DNA from: Colwellia demingiae
Lineage (GTDB): Bacteria > Pseudomonadota > Gammaproteobacteria > Enterobacterales > Alteromonadaceae
DNA: 64,000 bases
Direction of reading: 5' to 3'
Assembly (NCBI RefSeq): GCF_007954275.1
Contig: NZ_VOLT01000004.1
Coordinates: 186,001-250,000, forward strand
A program made the position numbers and the translations under genes. Positions 38,158-48,019 of the stretch are shown piece after piece (positions within the stretch are counted from its first letter, which is position 1; each line of letters opens with the position of its first letter). The notes under the pieces were generated by a model that was not told where the DNA came from, did no database searches, and saw only the letters and a program-made list of their open reading frames with translations.

Positions 38158-39489
38158 TTAAAGAATAAAACGACTTAAATCTTCGTCTTTAACGACTTCA
38201 CTTAATATCTTAGTAACATAAGCTTGATCTATGCTGATGGTCTCACCACTGCGTTGATCAGCATTAAATGATAAGTCTTCAACCAAACGTTCCATCATCG
38301 TGTGTAAACGACGGGCACCAATATTCTCAGTTGTCTCATTAACTTGCCAAGCTGAATCAGCAATAGCCTTAATACCATCATCGGTAAAGGTCACTGACAC
38401 ACCCTCTGTAGCAAGTAACGCTATATATTGCTCAGTAAGTGAGGCAAAAGGTTCTGTTAAAATACGAACAAAATCGTCAGCGGTTAATGCTTGTAATTCT
38501 ACACGTATAGGTAAGCGACCTTGTAACTCTGGGATTAAGTCAGATGGCTTTGTCATTTGAAAGGCACCAGAGGCAATGAATAGAATGTGATCTGTTTTTA
38601 TCATGCCATGCTTAGTGCTAACAGTTGAACCTTCAACTAAAGGCAGTAAATCGCGTTGTACACCTTCACGAGAAACATCACCGCCGCCTGAGTTATCAGC
38701 ACGCTTACAAATTTTGTCAATTTCATCGATAAAGACAATACCATTTTGCTCTACTGCATCAATAGCCTTTTGTTTAATGTCATCCTGATTAACTATTTTA
38801 GCCGCTTCTTCTTCTTGCAACGCTTTTAGAGCATCTTTAATCTTAAGTTTACGCTTGTTAGTTTTATCACTAGACATGTTTTGGAACATGTTTTGTAATT
38901 GTGAAGTCATATCCTCCATACCTGGAGGTGCCATGATCTCAACACCAACTTGTGGCGCTGCTAAGTCAAGCTCTACTTCTTTATCATCTAATTTACCTTC
39001 ACGTAATTTTTTACGGAAAATTTGACGAGTATTCGTGTCATCACTTTTTTCATCATTACCAAAGCCGTCACGAGCAGGAGGGAGAAGTACATCTAAAATA
39101 CGCTCTTCAGCGGCTTCTTCAGCAAGATGTTTAACACGATCCATCTCACTTTCTTTAACCATCTTTATTGCCATATCAGCAAGGTCACGAATAATAGTTT
39201 CTACTTCTTTACCAACATAGCCCACTTCGGTGAACTTAGTCGCTTCCACTTTGATAAATGGTGCATGGGCAAGTCTTGCCAAGCGGCGAGCTATTTCAGT
39301 TTTACCAACACCCGTTGGCCCTATCATTAAGATATTTTTAGGAGTAACTTCGTTACGCAGATCTTTATCAAGCTGCATTCTACGCCAGCGGTTTCTAAGG
39401 GCGATGGCAACAGCGCGTTTGGCATCACTTTGGCCAACAATGTGGCTATCTAATTCATGAACAATTTCACGTGGGGTCATATTTGACAT
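38158..39489 (-). CDS. hslU: ATP-dependent protease ATPase subunit HslU
   Basis: The 443-residue AAA+ unfoldase has Walker A GPTGVGKT (57-64), an inserted I domain (about 110-240), Walker B VFIDEID near 255, the sensor and arginine-finger region [18 protein letters not shown], and the C-terminal DLSRFIL that docks into HslV. It feeds unfolded substrates such as SulA-type proteins to HslV in the cytosol. It is separated from hslV by 230 bases, far more than is usual. Confidence 0.95.
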   Translation of the reverse strand: MSNMTPREIVHELDSHIVGQSDAKRAVAIALRNRWRRMQLDKDLRNEVTPKNILMIGPTGVGKTEIARRLARLAHAPFIKVEATKFTEVGYVGKEVETIIRDLADMAIKMVKESEMDRVKHLAEEAAEERILDVLLPPARDGFGNDEKSDDTNTRQIFRKKLREGKLDDKEVELDLAAPQVGVEIMAPPGMEDMTSQLQNMFQNMSSDKTNKRKLKIKDALKALQEEEAAKIVNQDDIKQKAIDAVEQNGIVFIDEIDKICKRADNSGGGDVSREGVQRDLLPLVEGSTVSTKHGMIKTDHILFIASGAFQMTKPSDLIPELQGRLPIRVELQALTADDFVRILTEPFASLTEQYIALLATEGVSVTFTDDGIKAIADSAWQVNETTENIGARRLHTMMERLVEDLSFNADQRSGETISIDQAYVTKILSEVVKDEDLSRFIL

Positions 39490-39719
39490 TATTTATTCCT
39501 CGTTGTTGCCGAATATCAATTAAGCTAACTAAGTGATTTTTTTAAATGGTCTAAATTTCCAATAACATCGTTACTTTCAATCCCAATAGCTCGCTATCGC
39601 TCAATCAAGTGCTTTATTTTTGAAAATTTATCCTCACTAAAAATGGCTCTATTAATTTAATTGCTATAGGAGTGCTTTACCCATACTCAGGCAGCATGTT
39701 AATCAATTTCTACTTAGGG
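39490..39719. other. Unusually long hslV-hslU spacer
   Basis: The two genes are normally separated by only a few bases. This 230-base interval has no ORF of note and no strong hairpin. It might be an inserted, decayed repeat or carry a second promoter for hslU. Confidence 0.45.
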
Positions 39720-40238
39720 CTATAATTCGTCTATAGTTTGTTCTTGGTTGGTAAATACACAGATGTTACCAGCAATAGTAAGTGATTTTTCTACTATTTC
39801 TTTGGCACTTAATTCGGTATTTTCTAAGAGAGCTGTTGCGGCTGATTGGGCAAAATTACCGCCACTACCTATAGCGATAAGATCATGTTCAGGCTGAATA
39901 ACATCGCCGTTACCGGTAATGATTAATGATGCTGTTTCATCAGCGACAGCAAGTAAGGCTTCAAGTTTTCTTAACGCTCGGTCGCTTCGCCAATCTTTAG
40001 CAAGCTCGACGGCGGCTTTGGTTAAATGACCTTGATGTTGTTCAAGTTTACTTTCAAAACGCTCAAATAATGTAAAAGCATCGGCTGTACCACCGGCAAA
40101 ACCAGCGAGTACTTTGCCATTATATAAACGACGCACTTTACGGGCATTTCCCTTCATTACGGTATTGCCAAGTGATACTTGACCATCACCACCAATAGCC
40201 ACTTTGCCATTACGTCTAACTGAAACAATAGTAGTCAT
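39720..40238 (-). CDS. hslV: ATP-dependent protease peptidase subunit HslV
   Basis: The 172-residue N-terminal threonine hydrolase is proteasome-like. After removal of Met1 the catalytic Thr2 is exposed in [20 protein letters not shown]; the family residues [15 protein letters not shown] and [16 protein letters not shown] are present. Two hexamers form the chamber capped by HslU. It lies downstream of ftsN on the same strand. Confidence 0.95.
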   Translation of the reverse strand: MTTIVSVRRNGKVAIGGDGQVSLGNTVMKGNARKVRRLYNGKVLAGFAGGTADAFTLFERFESKLEQHQGHLTKAAVELAKDWRSDRALRKLEALLAVADETASLIITGNGDVIQPEHDLIAIGSGGNFAQSAATALLENTELSAKEIVEKSLTIAGNICVFTNQEQTIDEL

Positions 40239-40369
40239 ATTAACCTCATTTTAACTCAATTCTTTGATGTTAATGTAATTGGGGTCTTTATGATTTTTTC
40301 AAGGATTAAGGGTAATATTATACCAATCAGTTTAAGAACGTAGTCACTTCTTTATGCCGGATGGCATTG

Positions 40370-40945
40370 TTATCGCCATAACCAAATTTGACAGTAATTA
40401 ATATTGTTACGCTTTAGCTTATGTTTATCATTTTCAGCAAGGCGTTTACGGGGGTAGGGGCCTAAGAATACTTTATGCCAGGTACCCTTTTTACCCGTTA
40501 CACTTTTGATTTGTGCTTCGAGCCCTGAAAAGGCTATTCGTGCTTTTAATATTTCCGCTTGTTTCTGTGTTTTAAATGAACCACATTGCATTTTATAAGG
40601 ACCTTTTTCTTTGACCTCATATTTTCCTACTTCGATTTCTTTGGTTTCTAAATCCTTAACGTAAGTCCATTTTTCTTTAGGTGGCTTAGGTAATTCATCT
40701 GTTTTGTTTAACGGTTTTTTTTCGTTGACGGTTTTGATTGGTTCAACTAACGGCGTTTTAGTGCTGGGATCAGTTTTCAATGACCATAAACCATATGCGA
40801 ATGCAGCAATTAGAATGAGAAGTAATAGGCTGATTAATTTTGCTTTAAGTGGAACTGCGCTGGAATTATTAGATGGCTTTTTACCATTACGGTTATTCTT
40901 TTTCTTTTTTGCAGGTGCGCGGGAAACGTAATCTTGATTAGCCAT
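40370..40945 (-). CDS. ftsN: Cell division protein FtsN (SPOR domain)
   Basis: The 191-residue protein starts with MANQDYVSRAPAKKKK, like the cytosolic tail of FtsN, followed by one membrane helix (about 34-54), a short Pro/Lys-rich periplasmic linker and a C-terminal SPOR domain (about 112-190) for binding denuded septal glycan. It is much shorter than E. coli FtsN (319 aa), mainly in the linker, which is common in marine relatives. It sits between priA and hslV, as in enterobacteria but without cytR. Confidence 0.85.
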   Translation of the reverse strand: MANQDYVSRAPAKKKKNNRNGKKPSNNSSAVPLKAKLISLLLLILIAAFAYGLWSLKTDPSTKTPLVEPIKTVNEKKPLNKTDELPKPPKEKWTYVKDLETKEIEVGKYEVKEKGPYKMQCGSFKTQKQAEILKARIAFSGLEAQIKSVTGKKGTWHKVFLGPYPRKRLAENDKHKLKRNNINYCQIWLWR

Positions 40946-41030
40946 GAAATGCGGAGAGTCGCTAAGAGGGAAATTCTAGCTAGTGTAACCGAGCTGACAT
41001 AAAAAAACACGGTTACCTCAGGCTTTTTTG

Positions 41031-43241
41031 TTACCAATTAAGATCGATAGGATCGATGTCTAAACTCCAACGAACCTTACTTTGCCATTCATTGTTGGGT
41101 ATTTGTGTAAGCAACTGCAAAATAGCACGGTGTAAATCTTTTCGTGATTTCGCTTGAATGATTAAGTGATATCTAAATTTACCTGCTTTTTTCTCCATTG
41201 CAGCTGGCACTGGGCCAGCAAACTCACAGCCATCTAGTCGTTGTTGTATTAAGGCGCGTAAAAATTTTTCTGGGTAAGAAGGATAATTTGCATCAGCTCG
41301 CAACAACGCTTGAAAAGTAAAAGGTGGCAGTAGTGCCTGCTTTCGTTCAGTGAGTGCTTGGTGAGCAAAATGGTGATAACCATTTTGTACTAAATCTTGC
41401 AACAAAGGGTGATCAACAAAGTTACTTTGCACTAATACTTTTCCGGGTTTACTTGCCCGTCCGGCGCGCCCTGCTACCTGAATCAGTAACTGAGCCATTT
41501 GCTCACTGGCGCGAAAATCAAAACTAAATAAAGCGCCATCAACATCAAGCACAGCCACTAAAGTGACATCAGGAAAATGATGTCCCTTGGCTAGCATTTG
41601 TGTACCAACCAGTAATTGATGTTTCTTATCAGTGACTTCTTGTAATAATTTTGCTAATTCACCTTTTTTACGGGTGCTATCTCGATCGATACGCACAATA
41701 GAACTATCAGGAAATAGTTCTTCTAACCGAAACTCTAATTGCTCTGTACCCTGACCTAGTGGTGCTATACGAACACTGCCGCAACTAGGGCACTGCGGAG
41801 GTATGCGCTGTTGATTGCCACAATGATGACAAATCAGCAATTGCTGCTTTTGGTGCAAGGTATAAGGTTTATCACAGCGCAGGCACTCAGCAAGCCAATG
41901 ACACTCTTGGCAATTAATTGCTGGCGCATAACCTCTTCGGTTTAAAAACAATAATACTTGCTCACCACGGGCTAAGGTTTTTTTCATTTCATGTTTAAGT
42001 GTGCCAGATAAACCAAACTCAACTTGTTGCTGGTTCATATCAATAAGGGCTATTTTAGCTTTATTACTTTTACCTGCTCGATTATGAAGTTGATGGTAAC
42101 TATATTTCCCTGACAAAGCATTTTGCAACGACTCAAAGCTTGGCGTAGCGGTGCCCAAGACAATAGGAATATCAAGCTGTCTAGCGCGAAGAATCGCCAT
42201 ATCTCTACCATGGTAACGAAAGCTATCTTGCTGTTTTAATGACGAGTCATGTTCTTCATCGATAATGATTAAACCAAGGCGATGTAAGGGAGTGAAAACT
42301 GCCGAACGGGTGCCAATAACAATAGCCGCACTGCCTTGGTGAGCGCTTAACCAAGTGGCTAAACGTTCTTTATCATTTAGCCCTGAATGGTGCAGAGCAA
42401 TAGGCACATTAAAACGTTGTTCAAAGCGATTTAATGTTTGTGGTGTTAAGCCGATTTCGGGCACTATTACTAATACTTGCTGATTATTTGCAAGTACTTC
42501 TTCCATTGCTTGCAAATACACTTCTGTTTTACCGCTGCCAGTAACCCCATCAATAAGATGACAAGAAAACTGTGCTAAGGAATGATTTATAGCACTGACA
42601 ATGATGGCTTGCTCACTTGAAAGTACTAACCGGTCAGCTTTGTTGAGGGTATTTTCTTGCCAAGTATACTGGCTAGCTACCTGTTCTTGTTCAATGATTA
42701 ACGCTTTACTCTGTAAAGCGTTTAACTGCGCTTTGCTATACCCCAATGTACGCAGCTCTACCCAACTGATGCCATGGTGACTGTTAATTATTTGATATAG
42801 CGCGTATTGCTTTGCGGCTTTTTTTTCTAATTTGGATAATAGGTTCTTGTTATTTTCATTTGAGGGTTGCGCTTGCCATACCATAGGTGGGCTTAAGGTA
42901 ATGTTTTCTATTTTTCGAAGCAAAATAGGCAAGGCTTGCTGGAAAACATCGCCAACGGGGTGGTGGTAATAATGAGCGCATAATTGTAAAAAGCTAACCA
43001 GTGACTTACTTAGATTAAAATTATCATTAAGACGGGCGGTAATGTTTTTAACTTTACTCACCTCGAAATCACATTGTGCTTGTGCATCAATAACAATACC
43101 AATAACTTTTCGCGGGCCAAAAGGTACAGCAACACGCTCTCCAACTTCAATAGCAGGATCGGATAGTGCTTCTGGCACTCGATAAGTAAATAGCTGTCGC
43201 ATAGGGACAGGAATCGCAACTTGAATGTATTGTTCAGACAC
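41031..43241 (-). CDS. priA: Primosomal protein N' (replication restart helicase PriA)
   Basis: The 736-residue superfamily 2 helicase reloads the replisome at stalled forks. An N-terminal DNA-binding domain precedes the helicase, with Walker A GVTGSGKTEVY (about 234-244), DEEHDSSLKQQD, a zinc module with paired CxxC motifs (CQECHWLAECLRCDKPY, then LLICHHCGNQQRIPPQCPSCG) and the late motif VAGRAGRA. Length is normal. The gene is divergent from rpmE, as in E. coli. Confidence 0.95.
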   Translation of the reverse strand: MSEQYIQVAIPVPMRQLFTYRVPEALSDPAIEVGERVAVPFGPRKVIGIVIDAQAQCDFEVSKVKNITARLNDNFNLSKSLVSFLQLCAHYYHHPVGDVFQQALPILLRKIENITLSPPMVWQAQPSNENNKNLLSKLEKKAAKQYALYQIINSHHGISWVELRTLGYSKAQLNALQSKALIIEQEQVASQYTWQENTLNKADRLVLSSEQAIIVSAINHSLAQFSCHLIDGVTGSGKTEVYLQAMEEVLANNQQVLVIVPEIGLTPQTLNRFEQRFNVPIALHHSGLNDKERLATWLSAHQGSAAIVIGTRSAVFTPLHRLGLIIIDEEHDSSLKQQDSFRYHGRDMAILRARQLDIPIVLGTATPSFESLQNALSGKYSYHQLHNRAGKSNKAKIALIDMNQQQVEFGLSGTLKHEMKKTLARGEQVLLFLNRRGYAPAINCQECHWLAECLRCDKPYTLHQKQQLLICHHCGNQQRIPPQCPSCGSVRIAPLGQGTEQLEFRLEELFPDSSIVRIDRDSTRKKGELAKLLQEVTDKKHQLLVGTQMLAKGHHFPDVTLVAVLDVDGALFSFDFRASEQMAQLLIQVAGRAGRASKPGKVLVQSNFVDHPLLQDLVQNGYHHFAHQALTERKQALLPPFTFQALLRADANYPSYPEKFLRALIQQRLDGCEFAGPVPAAMEKKAGKFRYHLIIQAKSRKDLHRAILQLLTQIPNNEWQSKVRWSLDIDPIDLNW

Positions 43242-43559
43242 TTTTAATCAGCAGATTTTGGTTAACAATGGTTAGTGCTATTTTGCCCCGTGTAATGAAT
43301 ACTGCCAAGTACCAATATTGCTTTCTTTCTAAATAAGCCAAACTAGCCTTTTATTAGTCTATTTTGGCTTATTTATGTTGCAGTTATTTAGGCTATCATT
43401 TATTATTCGCCCCCATTAATTTTTAACTACGTATGGTGCTTGGCATTTCGGTTTTCTTGGTAGAGTAAACTCTTGAGGAGTATATTCTTGAAAGTAAACA
43501 ATAAGTAAATGGCTAAGTGGCGATGCGCCCAATTTCTCTTTAAAGAGATAGAGGTTCCC

Positions 43560-43772
43560 ATGAAAAAAGATATTCATCCTAAATACGTTGAATTCAATGC
43601 AACTTGTTCTTGTGGTAATGTTGTAACAACTCGTTCTACTATAGGTAAAGACATTCACCTAGACGTATGTTCTGCTTGTCACCCATTCTACACTGGCAAG
43701 CAAAAAGCTGCTGAGACCGGTGGTCGTGTTGATAAATTCAACAAACGTTTTGCTGCAATCGGTAAGAAGTAA
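43560..43772 (+). CDS. rpmE: 50S ribosomal protein L31 (zinc-binding form)
   Basis: The 70-residue protein starts at ATG 43560, with AGAGG upstream; an open frame extends further up, but MKKDIHPKY is the conserved L31 N-terminus. Four cysteines in CSC and CSAC mark the zinc-containing C+ form, with [11 protein letters not shown] near the end. It is bounded by a strong terminator. Confidence 0.95.
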   Translation: MKKDIHPKYVEFNATCSCGNVVTTRSTIGKDIHLDVCSACHPFYTGKQKAAETGGRVDKFNKRFAAIGKK

Positions 43773-43796
43773 ATACTTCTCCCTTGTAATAAACGT

Positions 43797-43825
43797 AAAA
43801 AAAAGCGCCTATTGGCGCTTTTTTT
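43797..43825 (+). terminator. Rho-independent terminator of rpmE
   Basis: The stem AGCGCC (43804-43809) pairs with GGCGCT (43814-43819) around a TATT loop, with eight A before and a T-run after. The stop codon of a small minus-strand ORF lies in the loop. Confidence 0.9.
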
Positions 43826-43946
43826 GTGCCTGCTCATTGATAGGATTTTGTACTTCGATACCTCCTTTGAAATCACCTGTATCAGCTAGCTTGGCGACAA
43901 TTTTATCATCGAGATAAAAAGATGCGTCAAATAGACTTTCACTCAC
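43809..43946 (-). CDS. Small ORF or gene remnant, function unknown
   Basis: A 45-codon frame runs from GTG at 43946 to TAG in the rpmE terminator loop. Its translation looks protein-like: ESLFDASFYLDDKIVAKLA followed by DTGDFKGGIEVQNPINEQ and a KKR end. It could be a small protein or the C-terminal scrap of a lost gene. The GTG has no convincing ribosome binding site, and a stop lies four codons upstream in frame. Confidence 0.35.
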   Translation of the reverse strand: MSESLFDASFYLDDKIVAKLADTGDFKGGIEVQNPINEQAQKKRQ

Positions 43947-44139
43947 TTTTTATCTTGATAAAAAGTAAACAAGCCTAATACTGATGATTATATTTCTCTC
44001 ATTTTCTTAATTTAATCAAATACTCTTTAAACCTTTTTACCACGTAAGGTATCTTAGTTAATATTAGATACTATTTTAGACAATTATTTTAGATAGCCAT
44101 AATGGATAATTATTTTGAACCAGATAGAGGCTTTAGCTT

Positions 44140-44793
44140 TTGGATAGCCAAACAAAACAAGATAAACAAGTCATTGACATAAAAGCGCGCTTTAGTGCCA
44201 ATAAAGATTATCCCTTCGGTGATAGTGATGATGAACAGTTATGGATAACAGAAGCTAAGCAAGGGTCTCAAACCGCTTTTTATCAGCTCTATGAAAAATA
44301 TCATCGGCGAATTTATGCTTTGTGTTGGCGAATGTTGGCAGATAAAGACAGTGCTGAAGATGTCTGCCAGGAAGTTTTTGTTGTGTTGTGGCAAAAGATT
44401 AATAATTTTCGTGGTGAAAGTAAATTTAGTACTTGGCTACATAGTGTTGCAACAAATGTAGTGCTGGGGCACCTACGTAAACATAAAAACTGGTTACAGC
44501 GTGTTTTTAGTATTGAAGAACAAGGGGCAAGTGTCCAAGAACCGAGTGTTAATTTAACTGATGATTCAACGCTCACTCTATTAGACCAGCACATTGCCCG
44601 CTTACCTGAACGGGCACGCTTAGTGTTTGTTTTGTTTGCTGTTGAAGGCTATCGTCATGAGGAAATTTCCATAATGTTAAAGATGGCAGTAGGTTCAAGT
44701 AAATCTCAATACCACAGAGCGAGAAATTTATTAAAAGAATCATTACTAGCTAATGGCTTTGTATCTATTGAGGAGGAAATAAATCATGAGTAA
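44140..44793 (+). CDS. ECF-type RNA polymerase sigma factor
   Basis: The 217-residue sigma-70 family protein has region 2 (about 45-110: FYQLYEKYHRRIYALCWRM, DAED-like helix SAEDVCQEVFVVLW, FRGESKFSTWLHSVATN) and region 4 (about 150-205: LPERARLVFVLFAVEGYRHEEI). It starts at TTG 44140, supported by AGAGG nine bases upstream. The stop overlaps the start of the next gene by eight bases, so the two are translationally coupled. It probably directs a small regulon including the DUF4097 gene downstream; inference. Confidence 0.85.
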   Translation: MDSQTKQDKQVIDIKARFSANKDYPFGDSDDEQLWITEAKQGSQTAFYQLYEKYHRRIYALCWRMLADKDSAEDVCQEVFVVLWQKINNFRGESKFSTWLHSVATNVVLGHLRKHKNWLQRVFSIEEQGASVQEPSVNLTDDSTLTLLDQHIARLPERARLVFVLFAVEGYRHEEISIMLKMAVGSSKSQYHRARNLLKESLLANGFVSIEEEINHE

Positions 44794-45361
44794 CTACAAC
44801 CCTCAAGAGCACATGCACCTAAACAATAAAATTTCAGATAAAACACTGGCAGAGCAAGTGGCAGCGTTACCCATTGAAATGACACCCGAACGAGATTTAT
44901 GGTCGGGTATCGAGCGAGCCATCAATCATAAGAGCCAAGAAATATCAGTAGATAAGCAGCGTAATGTTTTTATGCCAAGCGCCTGGGCAGCTTCTATTGC
45001 ACTGGTAATGTTGATGTCTTGGTTTACTTTTTCACCATCGACTAATGAAGAAAGTGCTCCTGAGTTGGTGAAAAAGCAAGAAAAAAATAGCGTTACTCAA
45101 GGGCAGTTGGTTAATTTTATGCAACAAAACTTTAAGCAACAAAAGCAAACCTTATTAGCAAGTTATGGTCAACCTACTTTTGATAAATTACCTGAAGCAA
45201 TGCAACAAGAACTAACGCAACTGTCGGATGCAAGAGCATCAATAAGGAAAGCATTGTTAACAGATGAAAATAATGCTGACTTATTAAATTTATTAGACTT
45301 TACTCAGCAACAAGAATTGAAGCTGCTACAGCAATTATATCGCCAATATCAAGTGATTTAG
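44786..45361 (+). CDS. Putative anti-sigma factor (single-pass membrane protein)
   Basis: The 191-residue protein has a cytosolic N-terminal part (about 1-65), one membrane helix (about 68-85, WAASIALVMLMSWFTF) and a Gln-rich periplasmic helical part. It overlaps the sigma gene and has AGGAGG at good spacing. The layout and position fit a membrane anti-sigma factor, although no zinc-binding HxxxCxxC motif is visible, so it is not a ZAS-type. Family assignment rests on context. Confidence 0.65.
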   Translation: MSNYNPQEHMHLNNKISDKTLAEQVAALPIEMTPERDLWSGIERAINHKSQEISVDKQRNVFMPSAWAASIALVMLMSWFTFSPSTNEESAPELVKKQEKNSVTQGQLVNFMQQNFKQQKQTLLASYGQPTFDKLPEAMQQELTQLSDARASIRKALLTDENNADLLNLLDFTQQQELKLLQQLYRQYQVI

Positions 45362-45447
45362 CTAATTACAATGTTAACGCCCAGCAGAGTTAACTAAAAA
45401 AATAGTTCGCTAAACACCGTAATAAATAGCAAAAAGAAGAGGTTCCA

Positions 45448-46413
45448 ATGAATAAATTAACAAGAAAAATACAACAATGCGCAACTATCGTCACAGTAAC
45501 GACTTGCTTAATATTAAGTGGACAATCGTTAGCAGCCATTGAAGTGGCAGAGAGCTTACCAAGTGATAATGTCACCAACGTATCCATTAATAATCACAGT
45601 GGTTTTATTAACGTAGTGGGATGGAATAAAGATAAAATATCCGTTACAGGCACGCTAGATGACGATGCAGAAAAGCTTGTTTTTGAACAAAAAGGCGCAC
45701 AAGTTCTTATTAAAGTTGAATACCCGAGAATGGATAATTGGAGTGCTGATGGTTCAAAGATAACTGTTTTTATGCCAAAAAACATCCGCATGAAATCCTC
45801 AAGTATTTCTAGCGATATTCATTTATCGAACTTACATGGTGGCGTTGAAGTGAAAACCGTTAGTGGTGATGTTTTGGCGAAAAATGTAACGCACAGTGTT
45901 GATCTTAATAGTATTAGTGGCAATATCAATAGTGATCAATTAGCCGGAAAAGTATCGTTATCAGCCGTTAGTGGCGATATAAAAGATACAGACTCCACCG
46001 GTCGGTTAGAAATTAGATCGGTGAGTGGTGAAGTTGTTATCAACAGCCAAGCCAAGGAAGTTTTTTTCAATAATGTTTCCGGTCAAAGTAAACTTAATTT
46101 AGCCGAAGTCATAGAATTACGTATTAGAACTGTCAGTGGTGATTTAAATGCAAAACTCATCTTAAAGGAGAAAGCCTTACTTAAAGCGTCAACCGTAAGT
46201 GGTGACTTAGTATTTACTTTTCAAAAAGATGTTGATGCTGATTTTAGCCTTAAATCAAGTGTTGGCGGCGACATAGATAACAATATTACTCAGGTTAAAA
46301 CTGACCATGATGAATATGGTCCGGGCGCAGAGTTAAATTTTCAAACGGCCAATGGCAGTGCTTTAGTAAGAGTGTCAACGGTTAGCGGTAATATAGAGGT
46401 TGGTAGTAAATAA
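45448..46413 (+). CDS. DUF4097 beta-solenoid exported protein
   Basis: The 321-residue protein has a signal peptide (about 10-30, cut near SLAA) and a DUF4097 repeat region. The short motif VSGD or VSGN/VSGE recurs about every 20 residues from residue 130 onward, which folds as a right-handed beta-helix. It is predicted to be periplasmic or surface-associated. It follows the sigma/anti-sigma pair, with GAGG before the ATG. It may be an envelope stress effector; not established. Confidence 0.8.
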   Translation: MNKLTRKIQQCATIVTVTTCLILSGQSLAAIEVAESLPSDNVTNVSINNHSGFINVVGWNKDKISVTGTLDDDAEKLVFEQKGAQVLIKVEYPRMDNWSADGSKITVFMPKNIRMKSSSISSDIHLSNLHGGVEVKTVSGDVLAKNVTHSVDLNSISGNINSDQLAGKVSLSAVSGDIKDTDSTGRLEIRSVSGEVVINSQAKEVFFNNVSGQSKLNLAEVIELRIRTVSGDLNAKLILKEKALLKASTVSGDLVFTFQKDVDADFSLKSSVGGDIDNNITQVKTDHDEYGPGAELNFQTANGSALVRVSTVSGNIEVGSK

Positions 46414-46469
46414 TATTTTTAACTTCAAGCTATTTTTAGGGGAAAATTTTATATTCCCACAAGGTAAAT

Positions 46470-46580
46470 TCTGCTACATTAGCACTCCTTTTTTAGATAC
46501 TCGCCAGTGTTGTTTTACCTTAGTTATAGTAAGGGGTGAAGCAATAGTTAAGACAAGCGCGAGTATGGTGATGTAGCAGA
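46470..46580. repeat. Nested inverted repeat upstream of dnaB
   Basis: Three tiers of arms are nested: TCTGCTACAT (46470-46479) with ATGTAGCAGA (46571-46580), ATACTCGC (46497-46504) with GCGAGTAT (46559-46566), and CCTTA (46518-46522) with TAAGG (46530-46534). The whole could form a long stem that ends 14 bases before the dnaB ATG, whose ribosome binding site TAAGG lies just outside it. Confidence 0.7.
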
Positions 46581-46594
46581 GTAGGGTTAAGGTA

Positions 46595-48013
46595 ATGGCC
46601 GACAAAAAGCCACGTAAATTTGCAAAAGAACAACAATTTATTCGAGATAAACAAATCGATGAATTAAAAGTACCCCCGCACTCGTTAGAAGCTGAGCAAT
46701 CTGTATTGGGTGGTTTGTTACTCGATAATGAAACATGGGATCGTGTTGCTGAAAAAGCTGTAGCTGCTGATTTTTATAGTCGCTCACATCGCCTTATCTT
46801 CGAAACTATTGGTGGGTTAATTGAGTTAGGTGAGCCTGTTGATTTAATCACCCTGTCTGAAGCCCTAGAAAACGATCAAAAACTTGATGATGCTGGCGGT
46901 TTTGTTTATCTCGCAGAGATGATGAAAAATACGCCGAGTGCAGCAAACATCACCGCTTATGCCGACATTGTACGTGAACGAGCGGTAACCCGTGAAATGA
47001 TCAGTGTTGCCAATGAAATTGCTGAAGCAGGTTACGATACGCAAGGTCGAAGCAGTGCAGATTTACTCGATTTTGCTGAAACCAAAGTTTTTGCTATTGC
47101 TGAAAAAAGAGCCAATAAGAATGAAGGCCCTGAAAGTCTTAATTCTGTCTTAGAAAAAACTGTCGATAGAATCGAAAAGCTTTGTTCAACACCATCAGGT
47201 GGTGTTACGGGTGTACCAAGTGGTTATGCTGATTTAGATAAAATGACGGCCGGTTTACAAAAATCTGATTTGATCATTGTTGCTGCACGTCCATCGATGG
47301 GTAAAACAACTTTTGCGATGAACTTGGCTGAACATGCTGCGATGACACAAGAACATCCTGCGCTTATTTTCAGTTTAGAGATGCCTGCAGATCAAATTAT
47401 GATGAGGATGTTGGCCTCTTTAGGACGAATCGATCAAACCAAAATTCGTACTGGTCAGCTAGAAGATGAAGATTGGGCACGCCTCTCTTCAACCATGGGA
47501 TTGCTCATGGAAAAAGGTAAAATGTTTATTGATGATGCTGCCGGTTTAACGCCAACAGAAGTTCGTTCAAGAGCGCGAAGAATACATCGCGATCATGGCG
47601 GTATCAGTATGATCATGATTGATTATTTACAATTAATGCGTGCACCACAATTCTCAGATAACCGTACCTTAGAGGTTGCTGAAATTTCGCGTTCACTTAA
47701 AGCTTTAGCTAAAGAATTAAAAGTACCAGTAGTTGCACTTTCTCAGTTAAACCGTGGTTTGGAGCAACGTAGTGATAAACGCCCAATTAACTCCGATTTA
47801 CGTGAGTCTGGCTCAATAGAGCAGGATGCCGATTTAATTATGTTTATTTATCGTGATGAGGTTTATCACGATGACAGTGAATTTAAAGGCATGGCAGAGA
47901 TTATTATTGGTAAACAACGTAACGGACCGATTGGACGTGTGCCACTAACCTTCCAAGGTAAATATTCTCGCTTTGATAACTATGCTGGGCCGCATGTATT
48001 AGAAGAAGACTAG
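46595..48013 (+). CDS. dnaB: Replicative DNA helicase
   Basis: The 472-residue hexameric helicase unwinds DNA at the fork. The N-terminal domain (about 25-130) begins with VPPHSLEAEQSVLGGLLLD, and the RecA-like C-terminal domain carries Walker A ARPSMGKTT (about 230-238), Walker B MIMIDYLQLM and the DnaB motif LRESGSIEQDADLIMFIYR. Length is normal. rplI does not precede it here, unlike in many relatives; instead it follows the DUF4097 gene and a nested dyad. Confidence 0.95.
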   Translation: MADKKPRKFAKEQQFIRDKQIDELKVPPHSLEAEQSVLGGLLLDNETWDRVAEKAVAADFYSRSHRLIFETIGGLIELGEPVDLITLSEALENDQKLDDAGGFVYLAEMMKNTPSAANITAYADIVRERAVTREMISVANEIAEAGYDTQGRSSADLLDFAETKVFAIAEKRANKNEGPESLNSVLEKTVDRIEKLCSTPSGGVTGVPSGYADLDKMTAGLQKSDLIIVAARPSMGKTTFAMNLAEHAAMTQEHPALIFSLEMPADQIMMRMLASLGRIDQTKIRTGQLEDEDWARLSSTMGLLMEKGKMFIDDAAGLTPTEVRSRARRIHRDHGGISMIMIDYLQLMRAPQFSDNRTLEVAEISRSLKALAKELKVPVVALSQLNRGLEQRSDKRPINSDLRESGSIEQDADLIMFIYRDEVYHDDSEFKGMAEIIIGKQRNGPIGRVPLTFQGKYSRFDNYAGPHVLEED

Positions 48014-48019
48014 TTGTTG

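Noticed and set aside
40318..40350. A fragment resembling the MITE copy 1 end (ATTATACCAAT then GTTTAAGAA)
   Set aside because: The similarity is short and no partner end is visible, so chance cannot be excluded.
43688..43876. A minus-strand 62-codon ORF over the rpmE end
   Set aside because: It is antisense to rpmE and crosses its terminator, with no coding character.
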